Of a DNA stretch of 64,000 bases, positions 1 through 9,306 are shown in pieces. Source of the DNA: CAYMUR01 sp964393615. GTDB taxonomy: Bacteria; Planctomycetota; Planctomycetia; Pirellulales; Pirellulaceae. The notes beneath the pieces were generated by a model. That model was not told the DNA's origin. It worked only from the letters and a program-made list of their open reading frames with translations, and did no database searches. Both the position numbers and the translations under genes were made by a program. How positions within the stretch are numbered: the first letter of the stretch is position 1; each line of letters begins with the position of its first letter. Location of the stretch: contig CAYMUR010000010.1 of assembly GCA_964393615.1 (NCBI GenBank), forward strand, positions 30,365-94,364. Reading direction: 5' to 3'.

Positions 1-117
1 TCTGAATTAGTTGTGGCACTTCAAGTAGGTGCGGGAGTTGAAGCGACTTTAAACATTGACATCGGCGGCAGTTCCTTCTCCGCCTCGATGGAAGATCATG
101 GCCATCATCACCATTAG
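1..117 (+). CDS. 3' end of an unidentified protein with His-rich tail (partial)
   Basis: Frame 1 is open from the first base and ends at TAG 115-117, giving 38 residues that finish in DHGHHHH. The visible part has a small, beta-prone composition (LVVALQVGAGVEATLNIDIGG). The His/Asp/Glu tail could bind a divalent metal such as Ni, Zn or Cu; this is inference from composition only. The family cannot be named because the rest lies outside the window. It converges on the dehydrogenase gene that follows. Confidence 0.6.
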   Translation, partial: SELVVALQVGAGVEATLNIDIGGSSFSASMEDHGHHHH

Positions 118-152
118 GCTGCCGATAAAATACGTGGAATCGTACCAAAGCA

Positions 153-171
153 AACGGAGCGGTTTTCCGTT
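153..171. terminator. Possible weak hairpin between convergent genes
   Basis: AACGGA at 153-158 pairs with TCCGTT at 166-171 around a seven-base loop, in the 86-bp spacer between two convergent genes. A short T run lies in the loop and there is no clear U-tract after the stem, so a terminator role is only suggested by position. Confidence 0.25.
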
Positions 172-203
172 GTGAACCTAATGCTGTTGTGAAGCCTCAC
201 CGG

Positions 204-1199
204 CTACGATTTACCGAGTCCCATACTGGCGTCGATAAGGTGTAACGGTTCTTCGCCTGTTGTTAAACGTTTTGCATTTTCTACAACGATGGCACATCGT
301 CTGCGAACCGTTTCGTCTGTTTGTCCGGAAATATGAGGGGTGGCGATAAAATTGGGGAGTTGATATTCGGCTCGGCTACAATCGGCGGGTTCTTCGGCAA
401 AGACGTCAATTCCCGCCCCGCCAATCTGGCCACGAATGACTGCATCGGCGAGGGCATCTTCATCAACTAATGCGCCTCGTGCCACGTTAATGAGACAAGC
501 CGAGGATTTCATGAGTCCCAAGCGGTGCCGATTAATGATGTGTTTTGTTTCTGGTGTGAGATGAAGGTGTAGTGATATAAAATCACAACGTGAAATGACT
601 TCGTCCATTTCCTCTGCCGTGCAGTAAACATCAGGCTGCATGTTATCAGGCAGGTCAGTGTCCAAGGGCCTGATATCGACTGCCTCAATGCGCATGCCGA
701 AAGCTTTGGCACGCTTGGCAAGTTGGCGTCCACTGGCACCAAAACCGATGATCCCTAGGGTCATGTTGTCTAAGGTCAAACCGGAAGGTTGAAAAAATAT
801 TTTATCGTTAAAGTTCGCTTTCGATTCGTGGTATTTTCTCGTGAGCATCAAGATGTACATCATGGCACATTCTGACAAGCCAAAGGCACTTGTGAATCCG
901 GGGGTGTGGCTGAGTCGGCAGCCTTTGTCCAGAATGTATTGGACTTCGCAGTGATCCAGGCCAGTACCAATTACTTGCCAGAGCTTGGCGTCGACCGCTG
1001 CATCGATAAATTCTCGCGAAGCGTGTCCGCCGATGTCGACCACCATTTCGACCCCCTGTAACTGTTGAGCTAAATCTTCTTGTGGATTGAAAGCATGGCA
1101 ATTGAGGGCCGAGTGCACTTCGCGAAGACAAGCGACGGAATACTCATTAGGTCCCCATACGTCACAGGTGATTATTTTTGGTGGATCCGTAGTGGACAT
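204..1199 (-). CDS. D-isomer-specific 2-hydroxyacid dehydrogenase (SerA/PGDH-like)
   Basis: This 331-residue protein has the two-part fold of NAD-dependent D-2-hydroxyacid dehydrogenases: an N-terminal catalytic half, a nucleotide-binding motif GFGASGRQ near residue 152, and the catalytic Arg (NVARGALVDE, about 240), Glu (FAEEPAD, about 267) and His (TPHISG, about 285). Such enzymes interconvert 2-oxo and D-2-hydroxy acids in the cytosol. There is no C-terminal ACT or regulatory domain, so a true phosphoglycerate dehydrogenase role is not shown; substrate is unknown. It lies 120 bp downstream of the DJ-1-like gene on the same strand and may be cotranscribed with it. Confidence 0.9.
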   Translation of the reverse strand: MSTTDPPKIITCDVWGPNEYSVACLREVHSALNCHAFNPQEDLAQQLQGVEMVVDIGGHASREFIDAAVDAKLWQVIGTGLDHCEVQYILDKGCRLSHTPGFTSAFGLSECAMMYILMLTRKYHESKANFNDKIFFQPSGLTLDNMTLGIIGFGASGRQLAKRAKAFGMRIEAVDIRPLDTDLPDNMQPDVYCTAEEMDEVISRCDFISLHLHLTPETKHIINRHRLGLMKSSACLINVARGALVDEDALADAVIRGQIGGAGIDVFAEEPADCSRAEYQLPNFIATPHISGQTDETVRRRCAIVVENAKRLTTGEEPLHLIDASMGLGKS

Positions 1200-1319
1200 T
1201 TGACTGCTCCAGTGTGGTGGTTCGAAGGTTGAGTGCTAATATACGATCAAGAAATAATAAGTGGGATTGTAGGTTTCTGCGTGTCTGGTTTTGTCTCAAT
1301 CTAGGCGGCCTGTTTACGG

Positions 1320-1841
1320 TCACAGTACCTGTAAAATACCGCGGCAGAAATCGGGTAGATCGTCCGGTTTGCGACTTGAGACAAAATGTCGGTCGATCAC
1401 CACAGCTTCGTCCACCCAAATTGCCCCTGCATTTTCCAAGTCGCTTTTGATGCCGAGCGAACCGGTCACGCGTACGCCACGATAGATGCCTGCCGAGATA
1501 GGAATCCATCCGCCGTGGCAGATCGCCGCAACGAGTTTGCGCTCATGATCGCATTGGCGTACGACATTCAGGACGGTTTCGTCTCTTCGGAGTTTGTCGG
1601 GCATAAAGCCGCCAGGCACAACCAGACCATCAAATGTATTGATTTGAACGTCCTGAATGGCGATGTCGGAGGGACATGGATAACCATGTTTTCCTGCATA
1701 AACCTGACCGGCTTCAGGCCCTGCTACGACCACCTCCGCGCCTGCTTCGATAAGTCGTAACTTGGGATACCATAATTCAAGGTCCTCGTAGATGTCACCG
1801 ACAAACATCAAAATGCGTTTACCGTCAAGCGGCTGATTCAT
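1320..1841 (-). CDS. DJ-1/PfpI family protein
   Basis: A 173-residue single-domain protein of the class I glutamine-amidotransferase-like fold. The nucleophile elbow AICHGGW places Cys108 beside His109, and the acidic partner expected in PfpI/DJ-1 proteins is Glu19 in IYEDLE. Known family activities include glyoxalase or deglycase-type chemistry, amino-group hydrolysis and stress protection; which one applies cannot be read from the sequence. Length is normal for the family. The gene lies between the exported M28 peptidase (49 bp upstream) and a 2-hydroxyacid dehydrogenase. A link to 2-oxoaldehyde or hydroxyacid metabolism is a guess from this neighbour. Confidence 0.9.
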   Translation of the reverse strand: MNQPLDGKRILMFVGDIYEDLELWYPKLRLIEAGAEVVVAGPEAGQVYAGKHGYPCPSDIAIQDVQINTFDGLVVPGGFMPDKLRRDETVLNVVRQCDHERKLVAAICHGGWIPISAGIYRGVRVTGSLGIKSDLENAGAIWVDEAVVIDRHFVSSRKPDDLPDFCRGILQVL

Positions 1842-1889
1842 AGCTGTCCCCTGGGGGCTGTTTTCAGAAAAAAGATCTCCGGTCGCTGT

Positions 1890-4800
1890 TTAGTCACGTG
1901 ATTCAGGGATAATTTCAAGTTCTAGCTGTTTGTCATCCCGTTGTACGCTTAATTTTACTGGTTGGCCAATTTTGAGTGCTTCGATCGCAAACGTGTAGTC
2001 GTAAATGTTGTCGATTTTCTTGCCGGCCAATTTGACGATGATGTCTCCGCCTCGCATTCCTGCTTTCGCGGCAGGTCCGTTTTTTGACACTCCGGAAAGT
2101 TTTACTCCTTTCACTTCTTCGGCGTAGTCTGGAATGGTTCCCAGGAAGGCCCGTAAATTGGCTCTGCGCTGACCTTGTTCAGGGCGTTCCTGTGGGATGT
2201 AATCAGGAGGTGTTTCGCGAATTGCCAGGGAACGGGTAATCAATCCCATGAAACGTGCGACCTGGGCAGCACCGTCGTAGTTCAGTTTGTCGGGTGTATC
2301 GCGAGGTGTGTGATAGTCACTGTGCGATCCCGTGAATGCTGACAAAATCGGTACGCCACGCATAAAAAAGACACTTGCATCGGTCGGTATGTAACTGTCA
2401 TTTTGAGGTCGGATCGGTAGGCCAACAGGTGCATTACGCCTTTCGATCTCGGCAGGCCAGATGCTCGATGAGCCGACACCATGTAGCACAAGGTTTTTGT
2501 CCAAACGACCAACCATATCCATGTTGATACATGCTGCCACCGCCGGATAAATAGAGTCAGAGACTACGTGGTGCGTAGGATGCTCTTCGGGTAAAACGTG
2601 GCCAGATGAAAGCTGTTCGTAAAGTGATTTTACAAAATGACTGGAACCCAGCAGGCCGAGTTCTTCACCCGACCAGCCAGCAAATAGAATATCCCTTGTC
2701 AGTGGTAATTTTCCTTGTCGTTTTTGGTTGCTCAGATATTCGGCAATTTCCAACATGACGGCGACACCGGACGCGTTGTCATCAGCGCCAAAATGAATCT
2801 GATCGCTTTCCTCGTCTCTTGCCAATGAGGAACTACTGGTCCCTTTTCCCAGATGGTCGATATGGGCACCCACCAGGATGACTTCGTCGGTTGGCTGATC
2901 CCCTGTGGTTAATCTTCCGATCACGTTGCGTCCTGAATTCCTGATCTGTTCGATATCGATCGTTGCGGATACATGGTGCTCCAGGGGGAGACCCATCATT
3001 GGTTCACCACTGTCCAGTTTCTGCTGCAATTGCTGGAGTGTTGGTTCGCGATTTGCCAGTAGTTGGTTGGCGATTTGATCGCTGACGCTGATGACCGGCA
3101 GGCTGGAACCAGAAAGTGTACCATCGAATCGTAGTGGGACCAGTTTGTCCTTGAATTCGCTCTGGGGCCCGCTTACCACGATTAAACCGCGGGCGCTGCG
3201 ATCTCGTGCTACCATGGTCTTGTATCGTAGGCTTGAATAACGGGCCAGTTGTTGGCGCCTTTCAGCAGTAATTGCGCCTGGCATGTAACGTAGCACCATC
3301 ACCCATTTGTCTGTCACGTCTAGGTGCACATAACTGTCATAAGCCTCTTGTTCTTCATTGGCTGGGGCTACAATTCCATAACCTGCGAACACCACTTCTG
3401 CGTTGTCAAAAGTGCCGGTTTGCGAAAACGAGACGGGTCGCCAGTCGATGTTGATGTCGCAATCGTTTTCATCGACCATCAATTGATTATTTGGCCCCAG
3501 GTCCACTCCAGAAGTAAAATGAAACTCTTGGTACCAGCTGCCATCGTCGCCGCCGGGGATAAGTCCGAGTTGATCCCAATAGGCTGCAACATACGCGGTT
3601 GCCATTTTCTCGCCCAACGTGCCAGTCAAGCGGCCCATTAGGTCGGGACGGCAGAGGTAATCGACGTGGCGCAGAATGTCTTGTGACTTGAAACCGGGAA
3701 GTGATTGTTGAATCGAATCGTGTGCTGCACGATGGGCGGCATTTTCAGTGTTGCTGCTGGTCGTTGCGGTTTCCGGAATTTCGCCTAGGCCCAGTGCTTG
3801 CCTGGCTGCATCGTGATTCCAGTTAGCGATGAACAGGTGCGCCTTGGTGTTAGCAGTGCGACTAGACGTCCAAGCGAGTTGTTTTCCGTCGGGTGTGAAC
3901 ACTGGCAAGCCATCAAAGCGGTCGGTCCAGGTAACGCGAACAGGCTGAGATTTGCCTGCCGTGTCGACCAGGTAGAGTTCGAAATTGGCAAAGCCATGCA
4001 GGTTGGTGGAAAAAATCAGATATTCGCCGGAAGGATGGTAGAACGGCGCCCAAGACATTGCCCCCAGGCGCGTTAATTGCTGTGGGTCCGAACCGTCCGT
4101 GTGCATCGTCATGACTTCGGCAATAGCACCATTTTCTGCGAATCGTCGCCAACAGATGCGTTTTCCATTCGGTGAGAAAAAGGGGCCCCCATCATAGCCG
4201 AGCACATCGGTCAGACGCCGCACGCCAGTTCCATCGCTGTGCATGATGTAAATGTCCATCATGCTGGCAGGGTCATGCTCGAACAGTGTCTTGGCATGCT
4301 CTGTCATGTTACCTTCGTAGGCACTTCGGTTGGAAGCAAATGCAATCTGTCTGCCATCGGGTGAACATGACGCTTCGGCATCGTAACCGGTTTCGGTGGT
4401 AAGTCGTTGGTAGTGATTGGTGGGTTGGTTGTAGATAAAAAGGTCATAATGTTCGTCGAAATCCCAGGAGTAACGTTTCTTCTTACCCGTTTCTCGTTCA
4501 GCAATTTCCTGTTCTTGTTTTTCGCGGGCGGCGGGGTCTTCGTGTGTCGAGGCGAAGAGAACACGTTGGCCGTCTGGAAAAATCCAGGCGCAGGTTGTTT
4601 TACCGTGACCTGGTGACACACGCTGTGTGTCACCCGTTTCTAAATCCATCAGGTAGATCTGAAAGAACGGATTGCCTGCTTCCCGTTCGCTTTGAAAGAC
4701 CAATCGGTTGCCACTACGTCCAAAATAGCCTTCTCCGGCTCGACGCCCCTCGAAGGTAAGTTGGCGAATGTGGTTTAAGAACTGTTGTTCTTGTTGCGGG

Positions 4801-4952
4801 TCAATATCTGAATCTGATTCGCTGCCAGATTCGTGGTGATTGGAGGTTGCCGGCTTGGCATCTTGGCCGGTGGTCGGCGCGGCGAGCCAGAGGAGCCCAA
4901 CGAGGCTGAGGCAGGTGGGGAGGAATTTCATCAAGCAAGATAAGGGGTTCAT
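1890..4952 (-). CDS. Exported M28 family metallopeptidase with TolB-like propeller and PDZ domain
   Basis: The 1020-residue product begins with a signal peptide (hydrophobic LPTCLSLVGLLWLAA). Residues about 50-390 are TolB/PD40 propeller repeats (motifs such as SPDGRQIAFAS and TPDGKQLAWTS). About 430-650 contain a PA-like insert. About 690-910 form the M28 zinc peptidase, with metal ligands visible in GAHIDHLG, GADDNASG, the catalytic pair in WSGEELG, the Asp of INMDMVG and the His of SDYHTPRDT. A PDZ domain (about 930-1015, GMRGGDIIVKLAG) closes the protein. It probably cleaves peptides outside the cytoplasm, the propeller and PDZ parts selecting substrate. All expected metal ligands appear present. 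Confidence 0.93.
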   Translation of the reverse strand: MNPLSCLMKFLPTCLSLVGLLWLAAPTTGQDAKPATSNHHESGSESDSDIDPQQEQQFLNHIRQLTFEGRRAGEGYFGRSGNRLVFQSEREAGNPFFQIYLMDLETGDTQRVSPGHGKTTCAWIFPDGQRVLFASTHEDPAAREKQEQEIAERETGKKKRYSWDFDEHYDLFIYNQPTNHYQRLTTETGYDAEASCSPDGRQIAFASNRSAYEGNMTEHAKTLFEHDPASMMDIYIMHSDGTGVRRLTDVLGYDGGPFFSPNGKRICWRRFAENGAIAEVMTMHTDGSDPQQLTRLGAMSWAPFYHPSGEYLIFSTNLHGFANFELYLVDTAGKSQPVRVTWTDRFDGLPVFTPDGKQLAWTSSRTANTKAHLFIANWNHDAARQALGLGEIPETATTSSNTENAAHRAAHDSIQQSLPGFKSQDILRHVDYLCRPDLMGRLTGTLGEKMATAYVAAYWDQLGLIPGGDDGSWYQEFHFTSGVDLGPNNQLMVDENDCDINIDWRPVSFSQTGTFDNAEVVFAGYGIVAPANEEQEAYDSYVHLDVTDKWVMVLRYMPGAITAERRQQLARYSSLRYKTMVARDRSARGLIVVSGPQSEFKDKLVPLRFDGTLSGSSLPVISVSDQIANQLLANREPTLQQLQQKLDSGEPMMGLPLEHHVSATIDIEQIRNSGRNVIGRLTTGDQPTDEVILVGAHIDHLGKGTSSSSLARDEESDQIHFGADDNASGVAVMLEIAEYLSNQKRQGKLPLTRDILFAGWSGEELGLLGSSHFVKSLYEQLSSGHVLPEEHPTHHVVSDSIYPAVAACINMDMVGRLDKNLVLHGVGSSSIWPAEIERRNAPVGLPIRPQNDSYIPTDASVFFMRGVPILSAFTGSHSDYHTPRDTPDKLNYDGAAQVARFMGLITRSLAIRETPPDYIPQERPEQGQRRANLRAFLGTIPDYAEEVKGVKLSGVSKNGPAAKAGMRGGDIIVKLAGKKIDNIYDYTFAIEALKIGQPVKLSVQRDDKQLELEIIPESRD

Positions 4953-5317
4953 AGCAGTGTTCCACCGTGTGAAGGGCCTAGAGCGTCTATGATTGACTCT
5001 ACTATACGATAGCTAGGCCCCAGGAAGAAGAACGGATCAGGAGACGGATCTGATAACCGCTCGGAACCATGGAGGATTTGGCAATAATCGGCCCGTTTTC
5101 GACACGGTTCTGAAAGATCGGTGTGGTGGTTACCGTTTTCCTGGTAGTAGCGAAGTGTTTCAGGTGCATGAAAAAGCCCAGGATGACAAGGTTCATCCTG
5201 GGTGATTGGATGGCCGGCTTGGTGTCGTATCAATGCCTGCCGTGTCATGTTGTGGGGTTATTGTGATGTACTCCCCATTGGTTTTTGGAAAATCCTGGTT
5301 TGTAGGAACCACGGTGA
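4953..5317. other. Spacer with terminator, no gene supported
   Basis: This 365-bp spacer separates two minus-strand genes. It contains a strong intrinsic terminator at 5171-5202 for the upstream beta-helix gene. A 99-codon open frame on the minus strand covers it but has no recognizable protein features and contains the terminator stem, so it is not called. The upstream region of the M28 gene should hold its promoter; no clear box was identified. Confidence 0.6.
5171..5202 (-). terminator. Rho-independent terminator after the beta-helix surface protein
   Basis: Read on the minus strand, CCCAGGATGA (5202-5193) and TCATCCTGGG (5186-5177) form a perfect 10-bp stem with a six-base loop, followed after one C by five T (5175-5171). 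It lies about 115 bp past the stop of the 1258-residue surface protein gene and should end that transcript before the M28 peptidase gene. Confidence 0.88.
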
Positions 5318-8300
5318 TTAAGGAAAGCCGGCTGCCGTAAAGACTGCTTCTTCAGCTTCGATGTTTAAAATGCATGGGGATGTTGTTTCATCAAATGCAG
5401 TGACGTTAACGGAGCCTTCTGTGGTTGCCTGTGGCGTGTTGATTCCTTCTTCGAGTTGAATGAAGCTTCCGCCAGCATTTCTGACCAGGAAATTTTCCCC
5501 AGTATTGGAAAAATTGTTGTGTAGTGCAAGGCAAAGTGAACTAATCGGGTTTACTTTGTCCGCAATGAAATCGCGTTCAAATTGCGGTTCGTTGGGGTCG
5601 GAAAAAGCCCGGTCGTTGTAGCGGAAAAAGTTGTCCTGGACGAATGCATTGATATTTGCCGTGTCGTCTACTTCGAGTCGCATGCCTTCGAGTGCACTTG
5701 CACGAATTGAATTGTTCGTCGCACGGACTGAAGCTTTAGAACTATCGATGGCAGAAATATCTACCCCTTCGCCCCAGGCTGGGTCCGGAGGAATGGTATC
5801 CAACTGACCAGCACCACCATATCCTTCGATTTCGTTTCCATGGAATGTCATCAGGAACTGGGCGTTATTTTCGGTTGTCACGAACAGGGCATGCCCCGAT
5901 TCACCGATGTCTTCTGCGCCCGTTAGAGCGTTACCACCGGTTGTGCCATCGTCGGCAGTGTCGTCAGGAGAATCGGTCCAGGTATTGTTGGTGAAATCCG
6001 CTCGGGTAAAGGTGTCGTCAGCCAGATTTAATTCGAAACCCTCCTCGGTGGCGGCGAGTATGTCGTTCCCAGTGATATTCATGTCAAGCCGTGTATTGTC
6101 GGCAGTTTGGACGATGATCGAGTCGTCTTCGCTCGTGTCGTTAAAAATATTGTTGCGTAAGTCAAGCCGGTTGATAACGGTTGTGTTGGAGACATCAAAT
6201 TGGGCTGTCAAATGGCTGCCTTGGCTGGCGTTAAATTCATTGCTGGTGAATGCCATGTCGAGGAAGCTTTCTCCATTGACAGTTAGGCCGACGCCGGAGG
6301 GGCTCACGACATTTGGCCACTCTTCACCGATAATGGGAACCGAAGGATTCCACAGGTTGTCGATGTCCTCTTCAACACCCTGGCCACCTTGGTTCGTGAT
6401 CTCGTTGTCTATCACGGTTCCCGTCACCGTGGTGAGTAAGCCCGTGTCTTGATCGTCTACCAAGACACGAATAGCAATCCCTGTGGATGTGACTGGTTCT
6501 ATGAAAGGATCATTGGGATCATTGGGATCGGTCAGGTTGACTCCATCAATCAGGTTGTCTGATATGTCGAGCGTTTGAGTTGCCCCCGCCAGTGATTGGA
6601 CATTGATGCCGTCTAGGACGAATCCGGCGATCGAGGGATTGTCGACGATGTTGGTGTCCAAGGCAGTCCCTTCACCAGACGTAAGGGTCATGATGTTGAT
6701 GCCATTGCCGTCAATCGTATTGCCCGTAATTGTCAGGTTTTCAATTTGGTCCGTTGGTACGGTCGATGCTTGGTTGAGCGAATACCTGATCCCTGCGGTG
6801 ACTCCCGCGCCGTTATCAGTAATCAGGCTGGTGCTAATAAGCGTACCTGTTCCTGCAACATTATTCGTAAAGTTTTCAATGTCGATACCATCGCCACGGT
6901 TGTTAGTGATCACCGAATCAATAATGGTCAGGTCCCCGTTGCCTGTCTGGACGGCAATACCGTCACCCAAGTTGAAATTGCTGGTATGGTCCACAATGTC
7001 GACATTGACCGAGAAAAGAGGGTCGTTAGGATCGCTGGTATTAACCAATTCCAATCCGTCGTCGAGGTTGTTGTTGGTCAGGTTGCCATACACGTCAAGT
7101 TTCCAGACTTGCACATCTTCGAGGTGCATGCCATCGAGTTGTGCTCGGTGGGACTCATTGTACAGGAACTGTAGTTCTGTCTCGGCGTCCAGAAACCGTT
7201 CAACTAAAATGCCGTGGCTTCCGATTCCTTGTTCGCCTAAACCATTAATCTTGTTCTCAATGAACATCCAGGTACCGCCTGCCAGTAGCTCCGTATCGGT
7301 GATATCCATTAGGTGAATACCGTTTCCACCTGTGTGGCCGATGATATTCTTTTCAAGTAGGAAGTCGTTTTCAGCAGCGGTGGAACCGATCGCGATACCA
7401 TCGTCAACGATCGATGCGGTGGAAACGGTTTCCGTGTCGGTTACGTTTGGATCGGCGATCGTATTACCGGCAATCACGATGGTGTTTTCTGTCCCGACAA
7501 CACCAGTGATGTCGATCCCGTCATCCCCTACGGCAAAGATTGTGTTATCTTCGATCGTCGTGGATTCGTCACTAATCACCGTGACTGCATCCGAATCTAT
7601 AACCGTGGCGCCGTCAATATCTTCCAGGTGGATACCATCTTGCACCACGTTTGAGATCACATTGTCGTGAATGGTGGTATTTGTGATGGCGCCGTCTAGG
7701 ACCTGCGTGCCACGGCCAAAGATCCCGTGGCGGGCAATGTTTTCACCATCAATATCGAATCCGGCAACCGTGTTACGGTCAGCTAACGTGACCACATCGA
7801 ACCCGGGGTCGGCGGAGATGGTGGGCATGATGCCATCGAGGTCATTACAGAGTAGAAATGTTCCACCCCCTGCCAATGGAATCCAGTGTTCGACACCATC
7901 CCCCAAAAATAGTTGGCCGTCTTGTAACGTGATACCGGCATTCATTCCGTTAAGTGTTCCGTCTCCTTCACGAACGAAGATGATGTCTTCTGGGCTGGAT
8001 GCTAGTTCCGCATCGATGAGTGTGTCATGCGGATTGTTGACACTGCCGTCTCCATTGTTACTGGCAGTATTGTCGACGTGATGCACAAAGTAAGGCAGGT
8101 TGGTATCTGGATCCATTGCAAAGAGGACGTCTTGCTGGAAACGAACAATATGGTCGTTACGCACCGTTCGTTCCAGGTCTCGCGAGGACGCCGCCGAGTT
8201 GCCGTGTACGCGATCACCACCGCCAAAGGCCAATTCGAAACGTAAAAATCCGGTTGTTTTGAATCGACTGTCGTTATTGAGCTCAAAGCTTAAGCCAATA

Positions 8301-9094
8301 CCTGGAACCGGATGCAAACCAATACGCGTGCGTAAACCAGAAAACGCGCTAATCAAATTATCCGCCGAGTTATAGTAATATCCACCAAAATCGATGTAGC
8401 CATAATGCATTGCAAGTTTGCGCGGACGGAAGCGAATTTCGCTGTCAAAGCCTTCCAGTGCGGCGTCCATCCCACCTTGAATCACGATGTTGTTCTGATA
8501 AAAACAGGATTCGTGTGCCAGTTCATATCCGGTTGTTCCTGTGGGAATATAACCATTTGTACGTAGATCGAAATGTTTCGTCTTCACGAAGCCGCCGACA
8601 CCGATTTGATAAAACGTGTGGCCGAAGTATTCTAGTTGATCGTCATCGATATCGAACCAGAGATTGACACCATAATCGATTCCGGCCGGGGCGAGAGTTT
8701 GTACACGTTCCAGGCCGAAGTTTGCAAAAGGCTTGCCGGAATCTTCGGTCACATGGGCATGCACTTCGCTAAGCCAGCGAGCCTGGAGAGGCCCAGAGAA
8801 AAGGCGGCGTTTGCCCCCCAAACTGAAATAGCTGTCGTCATATCCCAAGCCATGGTTTGCCCCAGTCGCGTTGAGCCATAAACTGCCCGGTAACTGTGGC
8901 GCCAAGGCAATGGAAACGGGTGACGACCCGCCACCAGGTGCACTACCAGGACTCAGGTATTGTGCACTTGTCGGTGTGTTGGGTAGTAAAATCAGTAGCG
9001 TGGTGATCAACCAAAATCGTAGGGAAGCGACATGGGAGCGCAATTGTTTTCCTCGGTGGACCAAGAACATGGTGGGGGGGAGTGCAAGAATCAT
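5318..9094 (-). CDS. Large surface protein: outer-membrane-barrel-like N-terminus plus parallel beta-helix
   Basis: The 1258-residue product has an N-terminal hydrophobic export segment (about 25-44). Residues about 60-320 read as alternating amphipathic strands rich in Gly, Tyr and Phe (YGVNLWFDIDDDQLEYFGH, FYQIGVGGFVKTKHFDLR), resembling the inverse-autotransporter (intimin/invasin) barrel of planctomycete homologues. From about 330 on there are many right-handed beta-helix turns with repeating N-x-I and GDGI(D) steps (GDDGIDITG, GNGIHLMD, GDGIDIENF). Acidic low-complexity DPNDPNDP segments occur between turns. An outer-membrane anchor with an exposed helical passenger is inferred. A terminator lies downstream, and no partner gene adjoins it. 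Confidence 0.75.
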   Translation of the reverse strand: MILALPPTMFLVHRGKQLRSHVASLRFWLITTLLILLPNTPTSAQYLSPGSAPGGGSSPVSIALAPQLPGSLWLNATGANHGLGYDDSYFSLGGKRRLFSGPLQARWLSEVHAHVTEDSGKPFANFGLERVQTLAPAGIDYGVNLWFDIDDDQLEYFGHTFYQIGVGGFVKTKHFDLRTNGYIPTGTTGYELAHESCFYQNNIVIQGGMDAALEGFDSEIRFRPRKLAMHYGYIDFGGYYYNSADNLISAFSGLRTRIGLHPVPGIGLSFELNNDSRFKTTGFLRFELAFGGGDRVHGNSAASSRDLERTVRNDHIVRFQQDVLFAMDPDTNLPYFVHHVDNTASNNGDGSVNNPHDTLIDAELASSPEDIIFVREGDGTLNGMNAGITLQDGQLFLGDGVEHWIPLAGGGTFLLCNDLDGIMPTISADPGFDVVTLADRNTVAGFDIDGENIARHGIFGRGTQVLDGAITNTTIHDNVISNVVQDGIHLEDIDGATVIDSDAVTVISDESTTIEDNTIFAVGDDGIDITGVVGTENTIVIAGNTIADPNVTDTETVSTASIVDDGIAIGSTAAENDFLLEKNIIGHTGGNGIHLMDITDTELLAGGTWMFIENKINGLGEQGIGSHGILVERFLDAETELQFLYNESHRAQLDGMHLEDVQVWKLDVYGNLTNNNLDDGLELVNTSDPNDPLFSVNVDIVDHTSNFNLGDGIAVQTGNGDLTIIDSVITNNRGDGIDIENFTNNVAGTGTLISTSLITDNGAGVTAGIRYSLNQASTVPTDQIENLTITGNTIDGNGINIMTLTSGEGTALDTNIVDNPSIAGFVLDGINVQSLAGATQTLDISDNLIDGVNLTDPNDPNDPFIEPVTSTGIAIRVLVDDQDTGLLTTVTGTVIDNEITNQGGQGVEEDIDNLWNPSVPIIGEEWPNVVSPSGVGLTVNGESFLDMAFTSNEFNASQGSHLTAQFDVSNTTVINRLDLRNNIFNDTSEDDSIIVQTADNTRLDMNITGNDILAATEEGFELNLADDTFTRADFTNNTWTDSPDDTADDGTTGGNALTGAEDIGESGHALFVTTENNAQFLMTFHGNEIEGYGGAGQLDTIPPDPAWGEGVDISAIDSSKASVRATNNSIRASALEGMRLEVDDTANINAFVQDNFFRYNDRAFSDPNEPQFERDFIADKVNPISSLCLALHNNFSNTGENFLVRNAGGSFIQLEEGINTPQATTEGSVNVTAFDETTSPCILNIEAEEAVFTAAGFP

Positions 9095-9306
9095 ATGTGA
9101 CCGTTCGTGGAAAAATCCCTACATTTCACGTGATCCATCGTCTTGTCAGACTCCCACTCATTAGTTAAATCCGGAGAATTCGCCCAACCGGTATAGATTA
9201 TAAAATTTAGGGCGATAGCTGCTGGCACACCTGGCTGGGAATAGCTATCGCTGCTTGCGGCGTGAGAGAGGGAAGTTTTTTCCACGCGGCCCGGTGTTAC
9301 CGTGAA

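Noticed and set aside
4949..5248. 99-codon minus-strand frame before the M28 peptidase gene
   Set aside because: It contains the perfect terminator stem of the upstream gene and has no protein-like features.
5907..7316. Long plus-strand frames (181 and 237 codons) antisense to the beta-helix protein
   Set aside because: They mirror the repeat-rich coding strand, are Ser/Val-rich shadows, and the sense frame has clear beta-helix periodicity.
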